DNA from: Tannerella sp.
GTDB lineage: Bacteria > Bacteroidota > Bacteroidia > Bacteroidales > Tannerellaceae
Assembly (NCBI GenBank): GCA_031276675.1
Contig: JAISMO010000179.1
Coordinates: 1-60,350, forward strand
Length of the DNA stretch: 60,350 nt
Direction of reading: 5' to 3'
The notes under the pieces were generated by a model. The model did not search any database, had not been told where the DNA came from, and saw only the letters and a list, made by a program, of their open reading frames with translations. The position numbers and the translations under genes were made by a program. Below are positions 1-9,362 of the stretch, piece after piece (the stretch's first letter is position 1; each line of letters begins with the position of its first letter).

Positions 1-54
1 GCTTATCATCATTGATTAAATGATGCGTCGGATATATGAATTAAAAAAATCCGT

Positions 55-62
55 TACATTTG
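55..62 (+). promoter_or_regulatory. Bacteroidetes -7 box (TACATTTG)
   Basis: TACATTTG matches the Bacteroidetes -7 consensus TAnnTTTG. No clear -33 TTTG is seen at the right distance. It points into the 21-bp array at 130-381 and the gene at 414, so the array would lie in a leader of about 350 nt. Confidence 0.45.
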
Positions 63-129
63 CGATTCGAAAACATACGAAAAATAACAGGAAAGATGAA
101 AACAGTAAGCATAACGGGAAAAAACGCCG

Positions 130-381
130 GAAATATCCGCAGAAACAGAAAACATCTCTGCGGAAACAGCATATCTCTCCATAGAGACGTCATTCATATA
201 TTCTGCGGCAAACTCCATCTCTTCTGCGATGAAGTTCGTCTCTTCAGCAGCAGCTTCCCGTCTCTTCAGCGGCGAACTCCGTATGATCTGCAACGAAATA
301 TCCCGCTACAGAGACATGGTCTGTTTCTATAGAAATATTTCCTGTCTCTGCGGATATATTTTTCCGATTTGCACGGAAACA
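130..381 (+). repeat. Array 1: twelve degenerate 21-bp tandem units
   Basis: Cut every 21 bases, this stretch lines up into twelve units that share a core near ATCTCTNCTGCGG, best kept in units 2 and 4-7 and decayed toward the right end. The first unit carries the core inverted: TCCGCAGA at 136-143 against TCTGCGGA at 157-164. Because the period is a multiple of three, several frames on both strands stay open and give spurious heptad-repeat peptides. The array lies between a -7 box at 55 and the gene at 414. It is one of four such arrays in the window. Confidence 0.75.
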
Positions 382-413
382 AATAATTTTTTCACAATTC
401 AAAATATATAAAA

Positions 414-1382
414 ATGAATACATTAAATGAAATCATCCTGAATTTGTTCAACCTGATTTTTGGACAAAACACGTTTTTTGCCTCCCTGTTTGAGGCGGAG
501 TTGTTAATCCCCTCAGGCGTATCGCTTGCCCTGGGCGTCGCAGCGCACGCCGGCATCACGGAAGGCGTCCGGCAAAACACACGCCGATGGCACGGCGGCA
601 TCGACGACCGGTTTGCCGCTATCAACAACCTTGTCGGTCTCATCACAGCGCATCAGCCGGCGTGGACCATACCCGCCGACCTGCTCGACCTGTTGACCGG
701 CAATCGCGACCGGTTGCAGACGATGATAAACCATTGCCGTACCAGTCAGGCTTCGACGGCAGACCGCGAACGGCGTAACACCCTGCTTAAAAACACCGTA
801 GCCCTCTGCGTAACACGGGGAAAAATATGGGCATACACACAGTACGCGGCAGGAATACTCACCGTTGACGACGTGCATCACCTTGGTTTCCTGCTGCCCG
901 GCGAAACAGGAGGCCATCATGCCCGCAAAGAAGCAACCGACGCAGTTGCCGAAGTGAAGGTGAAAATCATAAACGAGGATTTCATCCACGTAGTAATCGA
1001 CCGGTCGGCGGGCGAAAACGCCGCGCAGGTGGCCCACGGATGGCCCACGGGAGTGAAACAGGCGCTGATCGTGATCACCGCCGCCGACGGAAAAACGGAA
1101 ATCATTCGACAGATGACGGTCAATCTGCACAACGACATCCGTATGCCCGAAGGTTCGCACGGCAAACAGTTCATCATCAAAGCGGCGTTCCTCAGACACG
1201 TAAACGACGAACCGCGGTTCGGTAACGAACCCACGTTCTCGATGCCGCTGACTACCGCAGACCTCGCCGCGACTCTCAACCGTCAGCATCACGAAGAATT
1301 TGAAGCTCAAGTGCGCGAAGTGGAACGCCAACGGCGGGAAATCGAACGCCTGAACGCAATCATCAATGCGTCGAAGAGTTAA
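414..1382 (+). CDS. Uncharacterised Bacteroidales protein with C-terminal coiled coil
   Basis: A 322-residue protein with no signal peptide and no enzymatic motif that I recognise. Residues 1-35 are hydrophobic and may be a membrane or amphipathic segment. Residues 60-165 look alpha-helical, and 180-280 look beta-rich, ending in a stretch about a guanidino-rich 'HVNDEPRFGNEP' segment. Residues 285-322 are charged and heptad-like (HHEEFEAQVREVERQRREIE), a short coiled coil. The helical-then-beta layout resembles a family of Bacteroidetes hypothetical proteins whose decayed copy appears at 1959-2309, so the two may be relatives; this is inference. It stands alone, behind a repeat array that would form its leader. 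The ATG at 414 is preceded by an A/T-rich stretch typical of Bacteroidetes starts. Confidence 0.7.
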   Translation: MNTLNEIILNLFNLIFGQNTFFASLFEAELLIPSGVSLALGVAAHAGITEGVRQNTRRWHGGIDDRFAAINNLVGLITAHQPAWTIPADLLDLLTGNRDRLQTMINHCRTSQASTADRERRNTLLKNTVALCVTRGKIWAYTQYAAGILTVDDVHHLGFLLPGETGGHHARKEATDAVAEVKVKIINEDFIHVVIDRSAGENAAQVAHGWPTGVKQALIVITAADGKTEIIRQMTVNLHNDIRMPEGSHGKQFIIKAAFLRHVNDEPRFGNEPTFSMPLTTADLAATLNRQHHEEFEAQVREVERQRREIERLNAIINASKS

Positions 1383-1661
1383 GAGTTAAGCACTGAGAGT
1401 CAAGGACCGAGAATGGTTTTCGCCGACCGGTTCCCTGTCTTTGGCGATGAAAAATGAATAAGAGGTAACAGACAAACCTCATTTTCACCTGATTTTCCCT
1501 GCAAAACAACCTCGTCCCTTTGCGTCAGGAAAAAAAGGGGCCGCCAATTAACAAATGCTGTAAATTTGCCGAATCATCGGGAAAGGGTAGAAGAGCAAAA
1601 ATAACCGGGTAAGTCTTCGGACTGTCACAAGGAGAATTACTGATATTCAGGATTTTACGTG

Positions 1662-1748
1662 CGGAAAGAGGGGGATTCGAACCCCCGGTACGGTAACCCG
1701 TACGACAGTTTAGCAAACTGTTGGTTTAAGCCACTCACCCATCTTTCC
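1662..1748 (-). tRNA. tRNA-Ser (anticodon GCT)
   Basis: On the minus strand the sequence folds into a tRNA with a 7-bp acceptor stem (GGAAAGA/TCTTTCC), a D arm containing GAGTGGCTTAA, an anticodon loop TTTGCTAAA (anticodon GCT), a long variable arm (GTACGGGTTACCGTAC) and a T arm GGGGGTTCGAATCCCCC. The long variable arm and discriminator G are the marks of tRNA-Ser. It reads AGC/AGT codons. CCA is not encoded. Confidence 0.96.
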
Positions 1749-1795
1749 AATGTCCCCCTCCCCAGCCGGGTTCTCTTTGGACGTAAAAAACGCAA

Positions 1796-1827
1796 CAAAG
1801 ATACAAGGAATTTGCAAAACCTGCAAA
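1796..1827 (-). promoter_or_regulatory. Promoter of tRNA-Ser
   Basis: On the minus strand TTTG (1824-1827) is followed after exactly 20 nt by TATCTTTG (1796-1803), a full match to the Bacteroidetes promoter. It lies about 48 nt upstream of the tRNA 5' end. Confidence 0.8.
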
Positions 1828-1857
1828 CGGCTATTTCTTTTTTTGAGGTGGGCAGAT

Positions 1858-1940
1858 TCAAGCAGCTAATGCAACTTTTCGAAAGAACCTATCTTTAGGT
1901 GTTTCGAAGTTAAGCAATTTTCTTGGTCTTCGAATCTTGT
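1858..1940 (-). pseudogene. IS30-family transposase, C-terminal scar
   Basis: The minus strand reads KIRRPRKLLNFETPKDRFF and then RKVALAA before a TGA stop. The (N)RPRK-L-NFETP-F-VA pattern is the usual C-terminus of IS30-family transposases of Bacteroidetes. Only about 26 codons survive, and the frame upstream does not continue as a transposase. It abuts the broken 5' end of the pseudogene on the other strand, so it probably marks an old insertion and deletion. Confidence 0.7.
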
Positions 1941-1958
1941 GATACAGGATGAGGAGAT

Positions 1959-2309
1959 TTGATGGGTTTGCGTCCGCGCGAACATCACGACCATCCGCTG
2001 CCGCCTCCTCTCGACAAGGTAGTGCTGTCGCTCGTGCAAAATCAAAATTCGATCACTACCCGTGCTTCCCGCTCCGAGCACGATCATCCTACGGCTGGGG
2101 TGGGTCCTGCGCATTACCACGGTTGTATAGTGCGCTATAAAATAGAAGGCGATGCGAGGTATCAGACAGAGATATCGACCCGTCTGCATCACACGATCTG
2201 TTTCGACCGTGCTGATGCTGGAAAACGGGTACTCATTGCTGCAGCATGGGTAAACCCGCACCTCCAGCCGGGTCCGTAGAGCGATGAACTCACGGAAATC
2301 ATTATCTAA
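1959..2309 (+). pseudogene. Truncated hypothetical protein gene with nonsense codon
   Basis: The plus frame from about 1959 reads MGLRPREHHDHPLPPPLD and ends GKRVLIAAAWVNPHLQPGP, stop, SDELTEIII, stop. From memory of the family, intact Bacteroidetes relatives have a helical N-terminal domain ending near 'DRxxMGL', then a 'PVPxP' linker, then a beta domain ending 'RGKTVYFCLRWxNTRGxxGPWSEI'. Here the W codon of GPWS appears as TAG (2277-2279), and the helical N-terminal part is missing, cut off next to the IS30 scar. A TGA lies in frame at 1950-1952, just upstream. Function unknown. Confidence 0.55.
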
Positions 2310-2401
2310 ACATAAATCCGCCGATTCATGCTGCTTTGTGTTCTTTTATGCTGTTAATGCAAAAGTTCCACAAAGTTTTTTTTATGGAAAACGGAATACG
2401 A

Positions 2402-2503
2402 AATAAGTAACGGGTAAGACGGAAGAAGCATAAGGTCGGCTCCGGTACACCGGAGGCATACCGGGGCCGACAAAGCAAGGCTTACAGGTTATCATTTTTT
2501 CAT
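2402..2503 (-). repeat. Structured ~100-bp repeat, copy A
   Basis: Read on the minus strand it starts ATGAAAAAATGATAACC, has TGTAAGCCTT, then a hairpin with outer stem GTCGGC/GCCGAC and inner CCGGT/ACCGG (2435-2471) around a CCTCCGG-containing loop, then CCTTATGCTTCTTCCGTC. The same order of blocks occurs at 41220-41320. Here it lies about 34 bp downstream of the GH99-like gene stop and in the same orientation. No T-run follows the hairpin, so it is not a standard intrinsic terminator. Confidence 0.75.
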
Positions 2504-2536
2504 CACTAAAGCTATGCCGGAAACGTTCCCGGCCTG

Positions 2537-3748
2537 TCAGCGGCTGATATACCGGTCGTATTTTCCGTCAACGATTACCTCCTTCACCGCTTCCAGATAA
2601 CCGAAGCCGTGCTGCAGGTCGGGCAGCAGGTAACTGCCTTCCACCCATTCGTTCCATGCGTTGACGGTGATCAGTTTCGGCTGTTCGGGGTGACGGTCGG
2701 CATATTCCTTTGCTTTCAGCAGCAGCATGGCGAAGCTTTCCGGCGTGCGGTTGTAATGTACCACATCGCGGACGCCCTTGGCCGGGAAGCGTGGCGTGTC
2801 GTCCCAGCCAATGGAGACGCAGGGGAAAAGCGGGATGTTCAAAATGGAATCCATTTGCTCGCGTATGCGGATGGAATTGGCGCCGTAGGCAACATAGTCT
2901 TCCCGGATGCCGCCCATATTGTACAGGGCAACGCTGTTGAATCCCATCGCTTTCACGCTTTCGGAAAACTTTCCGGCTGCTTCCTGCGACATGAGAGAGC
3001 CGCCTCCCTGATTCCACTGGATATGCAAACCGGGAAATCCGGCTTTTTTCACTTCTTCCCTGAAATAATCGAGCGCTTTCCGGGTTTCTTCCACGTTCCC
3101 GCCGAAACTTTCCAGCAGTTTGTTCACACTGAAGATGGAAAATACCGGTTCGCCGTCAATTTTGAAATAGTTGGGCTGTTTGAAGTACCGATTGATGACC
3201 CGGTCGACGATGATCCTGTAATTCTTCCAGTCCACACAGGCGTCCCACAAAAGCGACGTGTCGTCCTTATAGCGGTGCACGTTCCAGTAGTTCCGCCTGA
3301 CATCGTGGTTCGCCCACATGATGTAAAACTGCATTTTGCGGTTGTTTGCGGCTTTCAGGAAACCGTTGTTGAGGGCGCTTTCCAGAAAAGGGCCTTCGTC
3401 GTACCAGTACCAGTCATACACAAAGACATTGACGCCGTGTGCCGTGGCAACGTCAATCCACTTTTCCACCACCCGTGGATCGTCGTCCATTTCATACCCC
3501 CACAGCGGCTGCCGCGGCTGATAATGCCCATCGAAACGCGGATTTCCTTTCCGGATTACCTCCCATTCTCCCGTTCCTTCCGGCCATAACACCGTGCGAC
3601 TCATCTCCTCGTCATGACACGACGGCCAGATGTATGCCGCCACGTAATACCCGTTCGGCGCCGCGTCCGCCTGCTGTTGCGGCGACTGTTGCGTGCAGGC
3701 CGGTAACAGCAGTATACACAGGCCTGTCAAAATAATGTTCTTCTTCAT
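2537..3748 (-). CDS. GH99/WbsX-like glycoside hydrolase lipoprotein
   Basis: A 403-residue protein with a lipoprotein signal peptide (MKKNIILTGLCILLLPAC, lipid-bearing Cys18), probably exposed at the cell surface. The body matches the Glyco_tran_WbsX / GH99-like family: GYYVAAYIWPSCH near the mature N-terminus, VFVYDWYWYDEGP about residue 110, and NAWNEWVEGSYLLPD near the C-terminus. The N-E-W-x-E motif (E367, E370) matches the spacing of the two active-site glutamates of GH99 endo-alpha-mannanases, so endo-acting hydrolysis of a mannose-containing glycan is plausible; the substrate is not proven. It is the last gene of a sigma-FecR-SusC-SusD operon and follows the SusD stop by 115 bp. Confidence 0.85.
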   Translation of the reverse strand: MKKNIILTGLCILLLPACTQQSPQQQADAAPNGYYVAAYIWPSCHDEEMSRTVLWPEGTGEWEVIRKGNPRFDGHYQPRQPLWGYEMDDDPRVVEKWIDVATAHGVNVFVYDWYWYDEGPFLESALNNGFLKAANNRKMQFYIMWANHDVRRNYWNVHRYKDDTSLLWDACVDWKNYRIIVDRVINRYFKQPNYFKIDGEPVFSIFSVNKLLESFGGNVEETRKALDYFREEVKKAGFPGLHIQWNQGGGSLMSQEAAGKFSESVKAMGFNSVALYNMGGIREDYVAYGANSIRIREQMDSILNIPLFPCVSIGWDDTPRFPAKGVRDVVHYNRTPESFAMLLLKAKEYADRHPEQPKLITVNAWNEWVEGSYLLPDLQHGFGYLEAVKEVIVDGKYDRYISR

Positions 3749-3863
3749 ATTGCATAATACTAAAAAATGAATGTTCTGTTGTTGATGATTGAAATGACCG
3801 AACCGGACAGGGCGGGACGGAAGCGTTTCACCCCTTCCGGTTCAATCATTCCACGCGGAGTTC

Positions 3864-5576
3864 TTACCATCCGGGATTCTGTTTCAGGTTGGGATTCAAC
3901 GTCAATTCATCCTGCGGAATGGAATACAGATAATCCTGTTTTTCCCGGAAGCGGTAGCCCTCCGGAAGGGTATTTACCCAGTAATCAATCCGCCCGTCCG
4001 CATCAAGAGGCGGATGGAACTCGGGAAATTCGCTTTGGTTAAATGGATAGCCCGCGGGTCTTTTGTTTTGAAAAAGCGAATGCGCTGCCCATCGCATCAA
4101 ATCTTCATCCCGGTAGCCTTCGAGCGCCATTTCCACCCGCCTTTCCCTGCGGATTTCATATAGGGCATCGGAAATTTCATACCCGTAATCCTGCCGATTC
4201 GAATCCGCATGTTTCGGATGGACGGTAAATGCAGGCATACCGGCTCTGCTGCGCAAGAGATTCAGCTGATCATACGCAACGGTCCGATCAAGTTCATACC
4301 TGGCTTCGGCGTAGTTCAGCAGGACTTCGCCATAGCGCAAAATGATGAATCCGGTTTCGCCCCGCACTTCCCAGGATTGCCCGGCATTGGGCGCATTCGG
4401 GTTGGCTGTTTTTTTAGGCATGAATCCGGTCTGGCACAGTTGCAGTGAACCCTGGTCTATGGGCGGTTTTGTAAAATACGCACCGGTTACGGCCGACATC
4501 CGATCGCCAGGTATCCATACGGTTGATTTCAGCCTCGGATCACAGTCTGCGGCAATCCCGGTCAGGAAATCATTTCCTTTGGCCGTTTGAGAAACGCCGG
4601 AATAATCGTACGGTTTTCCGTCCAGTCCGAGATACGACGAAATCAGATCCCAGGTAACGGCCTTCGAATCATTATTATAGGTGATATACCCCTGAACAGT
4701 GTTGCCGAAACCGTCTGCCGCGTTAAACGCCTTGTAAAGCAATACTTCATCGATATTGGACATGTTGTCGAAGCCGAACAACTTGAAGTAATCTTCATCC
4801 GGATTCCCGGTAGCGTAAATACCTGTTTTGTAGTCTCCGTTCATCAGTTCCTCCGCTGCGCTTACACACTGGCGGAAATAGGTGTCCGGATCCGCTCCGG
4901 GCGTACCGAACTCCGTTCCTGCATGATACTTTTGCCAGGTGCCTTCGTATAATGCGACCCTGCTTTTGAAGGCCAGCGCCGCTTCTTTACTGATCCGGCA
5001 GTTTCCGGTTTGAGCACGGCTGTGAAGACACAAAACGGCGTTGTCCAGGTCGGCCAGAATGGAATCGGCCACAAGCGTACGGGGGTCTCTCGGACGCATC
5101 AGTTCATCCTCGGAATCAAGTTGCAGTACGCCGGAATACCAGGGCAGGTCGCCATACTTTTTCAACAGGTTAAAGTAAAACCAGGCTCTGAAGAAATGGG
5201 CTTCACCCAAATATTGTCTGTAGCTGTCAAAAGGACTTTCACATCTCCGATAGTTTTCAAAGAAAATGTTGACATTTCTTATACTGGTCCATTCTCCCTG
5301 CCAGTTACCCGTACTTTTGGCGCGCATCCCGTTCAGAACGGAACTTGGACTGCCGAAAAACAGGTCGTCCGAATCAACGGCCGTTTCGGATACCATGGCC
5401 GTATTGGGCATAAAAACGGGATAAAACTGCAAGGTGTAATTACCCAGATCATCGGCCGTTTTCCAGTAATCATTCATGCCGATCCGATCCTTCGGTTGCA
5501 GGTCTATAAAATCTTCGCAGGCGCCGAATATCCATCCTGCCAGAAGGATCCATATACATACTGTTATTTTTTTCAT
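3864..5576 (-). CDS. SusD/RagB-family glycan-binding lipoprotein
   Basis: A 570-residue SusD-like protein with lipoprotein signal (IFGAC, Cys20). The mature start CEDFIDLQPKDRIGMNDYW is typical of the family, as are the TPR-like N-terminal region with FFRAWFYFNLLKKYGDLPW (about 135-155) and the C-terminal RYGEVLLNYAEARYELD and EIRRERRVEMALEGYR signatures. SusD proteins form the lid on the SusC barrel and bind the glycan at the surface. It starts 18 bp after the SusC stop, in the same operon, and its partner in substrate choice is the adjacent SusC. Confidence 0.95.
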   Translation of the reverse strand: MKKITVCIWILLAGWIFGACEDFIDLQPKDRIGMNDYWKTADDLGNYTLQFYPVFMPNTAMVSETAVDSDDLFFGSPSSVLNGMRAKSTGNWQGEWTSIRNVNIFFENYRRCESPFDSYRQYLGEAHFFRAWFYFNLLKKYGDLPWYSGVLQLDSEDELMRPRDPRTLVADSILADLDNAVLCLHSRAQTGNCRISKEAALAFKSRVALYEGTWQKYHAGTEFGTPGADPDTYFRQCVSAAEELMNGDYKTGIYATGNPDEDYFKLFGFDNMSNIDEVLLYKAFNAADGFGNTVQGYITYNNDSKAVTWDLISSYLGLDGKPYDYSGVSQTAKGNDFLTGIAADCDPRLKSTVWIPGDRMSAVTGAYFTKPPIDQGSLQLCQTGFMPKKTANPNAPNAGQSWEVRGETGFIILRYGEVLLNYAEARYELDRTVAYDQLNLLRSRAGMPAFTVHPKHADSNRQDYGYEISDALYEIRRERRVEMALEGYRDEDLMRWAAHSLFQNKRPAGYPFNQSEFPEFHPPLDADGRIDYWVNTLPEGYRFREKQDYLYSIPQDELTLNPNLKQNPGW

Positions 5577-5594
5577 GACGTTTTTGTTGGATTG

Positions 5595-8500
5595 TTAATA
5601 AGTTGCTGTAATACCCAATGAATAAATACGATCGGCGCCATACGTCAAGCGTCCGGAGCCGGCAGTGCCGTAATAGCCCCCGGCGCCTCCTTCCGGAAAA
5701 CCGACCGGCGCCACAGGATCAAGACCTGCAGGCAGTTTGGTAAATGTCAGCAGGTTCTCACCTGAAAAATAGATTCTGACATGGGCCAGATGCCACCCGG
5801 ATATCAGCCGCTTCGGAAGCGTATAGCCCAGCTGGATATTTTGCATCCGCAAGTAGGAAGCATCCTGCAGGTATCGGGTGTTGGGATTGTTTTTATTTTT
5901 CGCTTCTTCCGTACTGTTCAGGTAGGGTCTCGGCCACCAGGCATCCGTGTTGATATTTGCATCCCCTTCGTACAAACCGCTGTATTTCGTGCCCGGAGTA
6001 TCCCTGAAATAGTCCAGATGTCCGGGCGTCAGGGTCGATTCCCACCATCCATTGGTAAAGCCCCAATAGATATTGGCCATACGATAGAAATAGATGTCCT
6101 TTTTGAAAACACCCTTCCATAGCATGGAAAAATCAAACCCCTTATAATTGATCCCCAATGATAATCCATACTGATAGTGAGGCTGATCGTTGCCGATGAT
6201 GGACATGTCTCCATGATCCCCAACCGTATTAGTACCATTGTTCACTTTTCCGTCGTCATTCGTGTCTTCATACTTCAAGTCTCCTGTCCTCCAGTTGGCT
6301 CCCAGAAAACTCAAATCCACTTTAGACCGGTAATCATCCAGTTCTGACTGGCTGCGAAACAAATCATTTACCGTGTAACCCCATATTTCTCCGACTTCTT
6401 TTCCTTCATACCAAGTGGAAAGCGATTCGGTAGGATTATGATACCGGGTAATTACCGACTTGTAATCATAAAGGTTGAAATTCACAAAATAGAAAAGATC
6501 GTTACCGATATGCTGTTTCCAGTTCAGAGTCAGTTCCCAGCCTCTGGTGCGCAAGGTGGAATTATTGGTATTCGGAACGTTTGCACCCAATACGCCTGGT
6601 TTGGCTTCCGATGGGCCTATCATATCGGTAGTCAGGCGCTCAAACATATCCACATCGACTTGCAATTTGCTTTGCAGGAACGAAGTCTCTATCCCCAGGT
6701 TCCGGGTAGTAGCCGTCTCCCACGTAAGATTCCGGTTCACAATTCCGGGCGCAGCCGTATAACCTGTCGGACGGTTGTCTCCATAATTGAAAATCCATCC
6801 CAGTTTTCCCGTCTGCAACGGAATCAGTTCCAAATCCGTATACGGATTGACATTCTGATTACCAAGCTGTCCCCAGGAGCCGCGGACTTTGAACGTATTC
6901 ACGTATGGTTCCAGGTTTTTCCAGAAAGATTCTTTATGAAGATTCCATCCTAAAGCCAGTGACGGGAAAAATCCCCAGCGGTTTCCTTTTCGGAAGACAT
7001 ACGATCCGTCGTAGCGCACATTGGTTTCAAAGAGGTATTTTTCGTTGAAGTTGTAGTTTAGCCTGGAAAAGAAACCCTCCGTTGCCCGGTGCGACAGGCT
7101 TTCCGTAAGAATGGAACTTCCGGTTGCCGTCTGAAGCGAAGGTACCTCTTCCACAATTAAATCCGTCTTGTAGCCGATTAACTGTGTATTGTTTCCCTTT
7201 TCATACTGCATTCCGGCCATAACGGAAAAATGATGCGCTTCGTTCAGATCAAACATATACGTCGTATAAAGGTTGGTCGTCCAGTAATAGTTGTTATACT
7301 GGTATCTTTCAATATTGTTCGGCACGCTCACGCCGTTCGGACTGACACTGTTGTCCACATTATGGATCATGATGTATTTTTCGACATCCAGGCGCGTTCC
7401 GTTCGTCGTGTTATAGGCAAAGTCCGCATTGATCTGCCATCCCTTCAGCGGACGCAGTTCGATTTTGAAATTGTTCCAGTAGTCCCAGTCGTCCATACGG
7501 TCTGTTCCCGATTCGATGGAGGGAATGTGCGATTCAAAGGTATAATTTCCCCAGCCGTCGTAAAGCGGCGTGAATGGATAATTCCTTGAAATATGGCGAT
7601 ACATGAAGGAATAATCGCCTTCGCTGGTCATATTGGGCCGTTCCCTGTACTTTTTTGTCATGCGGCTTTCCCAGCTGAAGTCCCACCAGTCGGCAAGCGC
7701 CACATTCACTTTGCCGAGCAGGTTCATTCGCTGAAATACATCCGTTCCGAAATTAAGCACGCTTGACTGGTCCATATATCCGGCCGAGAAATAATAGGAT
7801 GCCTTGTCACTTCCGCCCTGTAGAGAAACGTCGTGTTTCTGGTTCACGCTCTGTCCGAAATAAATGTCCCACCAGTCGTTGTTTGCATAATTAAGATTGG
7901 CGCTGTTCCAGACATTTCCTTCCGGGAATGCGCCGAAAATCGTGGCGCCCTCCGGCCAGTTCGGCATGGATTGCCGCAAATAATCCCAGTCCCCTTGCTG
8001 ATAGGCAATAATGCGGTCTATGGTGGCATTGCTGACGGGATGGCCACCCATATTGTCTCCCGCTTCATTCTGAATACGCGACCATGTATAGGAATCCAGG
8101 CTTTGAGGAAGTTTCTGAGGCGTGTTAATCATCAGATTGCCAGAGTACGTCACCTTCATTTTTTCGCTTTTCCGGCCTTTTTTGGTCGTTACCAGCACTA
8201 CGCCGTATGGTGCCCGGGCGCCATAGATGGCCGAAGCGGCCGCATCTTTCAATACCGATACGGATTCGATGTCTTCGGGATTCAGATTGTTGATATCGCC
8301 GGGAAACCCGTCTATCACAATATACGGACTTCCTCCGTTCAGGGAACCCATGCCCCGAATGGTAATATCCATCGTTGCTCCCGGCTGAAAGCCGTCCTGA
8401 TTGTTGACCGCAAAATTGAAGCCGGGCGCCAGCCCCTGCAACAGTTGCGACACCGTCGGAGACTGTCGCTCCATAATCAGTTTATTGTCAATAACATCCA

Positions 8501-9209
8501 CAGCTCCGGTCAGATTCACTTTCTTTTGAAAACCGTATCCGACCACTACCACTTCTTCCAGTGTCCTGGTATCTTCCATCAGGCTGATTAACAGTGGATT
8601 ACCCCCCCACCATGAGGGTAACACGCTGATTTCCTGTGTAATATATCCGATATAAGAAATTTGCAAAACGGTGTTTTCCGTCACCGTCAGCGCGAAATTT
8701 CCGTCCAGGTCCGTCACCACACCGTTCGTCGTGCCTTTCTCTACCACATTGGCTCCGATAACCGGCGCCCCGTTTTCATCGGTGACCGTTCCCGCAATCC
8801 GCTTATCCGTCTGTTTGACACCCTCCGGGATTCGGACAGCGTCTTCACTTTTCTTCATCAGCATGATATTGCTTCCTTCCACGGCATACACCATATCCGT
8901 ATGCCGGAGAATCAGGGTCATTACGTCCGTAACCGGTTTGTTGCGAACGTTTATGGATACTTCACGGTTCAAATTGACTTCGCTTTTGTCGTATACGAAC
9001 AGATAGTCCGTCCGGCTTTCAATCATTGACAACACTTCCTGAATCGGAGAAGATTTCACCTTCAGAGAAACTTTCGATATTTGTGACAGCGTATCGGCAG
9101 CAGACACTCCGGATATACACAAAAACAGCGCCATGATCTTCATCATATTCAATCTTTTTCTAATGTTTTTTAACGGGTGTTCCCGTTTGTTTTTCAAATC
9201 ATTTTTCAT
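5595..9209 (-). CDS. SusC/RagA TonB-dependent transporter with N-terminal STN domain
   Basis: A 1204-residue outer-membrane transporter. A long signal region (hydrophobic core MMKIMALFLCISGVSA at about 22-37) is followed by a secretin/TonB short N-terminal (STN) domain at about 45-115, a carboxypeptidase-regulatory-like domain at about 135-205 (IAGTVTDENGAPVIGANV), the SusC signature EEVVVVGYGFQKKVNLTGAV, the plug with PYIVIDGFPGDINNLNPEDI, and the 22-strand barrel. It is predicted to import an oligosaccharide with SusD. The STN domain is the part that usually contacts a FecR anti-sigma factor, and fecR lies directly upstream, so substrate binding probably signals to the sigma factor at 10836. 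Confidence 0.95.
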   Translation of the reverse strand: MKNDLKNKREHPLKNIRKRLNMMKIMALFLCISGVSAADTLSQISKVSLKVKSSPIQEVLSMIESRTDYLFVYDKSEVNLNREVSINVRNKPVTDVMTLILRHTDMVYAVEGSNIMLMKKSEDAVRIPEGVKQTDKRIAGTVTDENGAPVIGANVVEKGTTNGVVTDLDGNFALTVTENTVLQISYIGYITQEISVLPSWWGGNPLLISLMEDTRTLEEVVVVGYGFQKKVNLTGAVDVIDNKLIMERQSPTVSQLLQGLAPGFNFAVNNQDGFQPGATMDITIRGMGSLNGGSPYIVIDGFPGDINNLNPEDIESVSVLKDAAASAIYGARAPYGVVLVTTKKGRKSEKMKVTYSGNLMINTPQKLPQSLDSYTWSRIQNEAGDNMGGHPVSNATIDRIIAYQQGDWDYLRQSMPNWPEGATIFGAFPEGNVWNSANLNYANNDWWDIYFGQSVNQKHDVSLQGGSDKASYYFSAGYMDQSSVLNFGTDVFQRMNLLGKVNVALADWWDFSWESRMTKKYRERPNMTSEGDYSFMYRHISRNYPFTPLYDGWGNYTFESHIPSIESGTDRMDDWDYWNNFKIELRPLKGWQINADFAYNTTNGTRLDVEKYIMIHNVDNSVSPNGVSVPNNIERYQYNNYYWTTNLYTTYMFDLNEAHHFSVMAGMQYEKGNNTQLIGYKTDLIVEEVPSLQTATGSSILTESLSHRATEGFFSRLNYNFNEKYLFETNVRYDGSYVFRKGNRWGFFPSLALGWNLHKESFWKNLEPYVNTFKVRGSWGQLGNQNVNPYTDLELIPLQTGKLGWIFNYGDNRPTGYTAAPGIVNRNLTWETATTRNLGIETSFLQSKLQVDVDMFERLTTDMIGPSEAKPGVLGANVPNTNNSTLRTRGWELTLNWKQHIGNDLFYFVNFNLYDYKSVITRYHNPTESLSTWYEGKEVGEIWGYTVNDLFRSQSELDDYRSKVDLSFLGANWRTGDLKYEDTNDDGKVNNGTNTVGDHGDMSIIGNDQPHYQYGLSLGINYKGFDFSMLWKGVFKKDIYFYRMANIYWGFTNGWWESTLTPGHLDYFRDTPGTKYSGLYEGDANINTDAWWPRPYLNSTEEAKNKNNPNTRYLQDASYLRMQNIQLGYTLPKRLISGWHLAHVRIYFSGENLLTFTKLPAGLDPVAPVGFPEGGAGGYYGTAGSGRLTYGADRIYSLGITATY

Positions 9210-9362
9210 ACGTTTATACTCTTAATTGTTGGTACTTAATAAAACTCCATTTTCTTTGGTATTAACCATTTGGGCCGGCAGGATGTGGACGCATTCTCCG
9301 GCTTTTTTCTTTTTCTCTCCGGTTTATTTCATGGGCATATCCGTTACATGTTAATAAATCTG

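Noticed and set aside
54..293. Minus-strand 79-residue frame with heptad pattern (AEETNFI, AEEMEFA) over array 1, a possible coiled coil.
   Set aside because: The heptads follow from the 21-bp period, units drift freely including at residue level, and no minus-strand promoter is seen.
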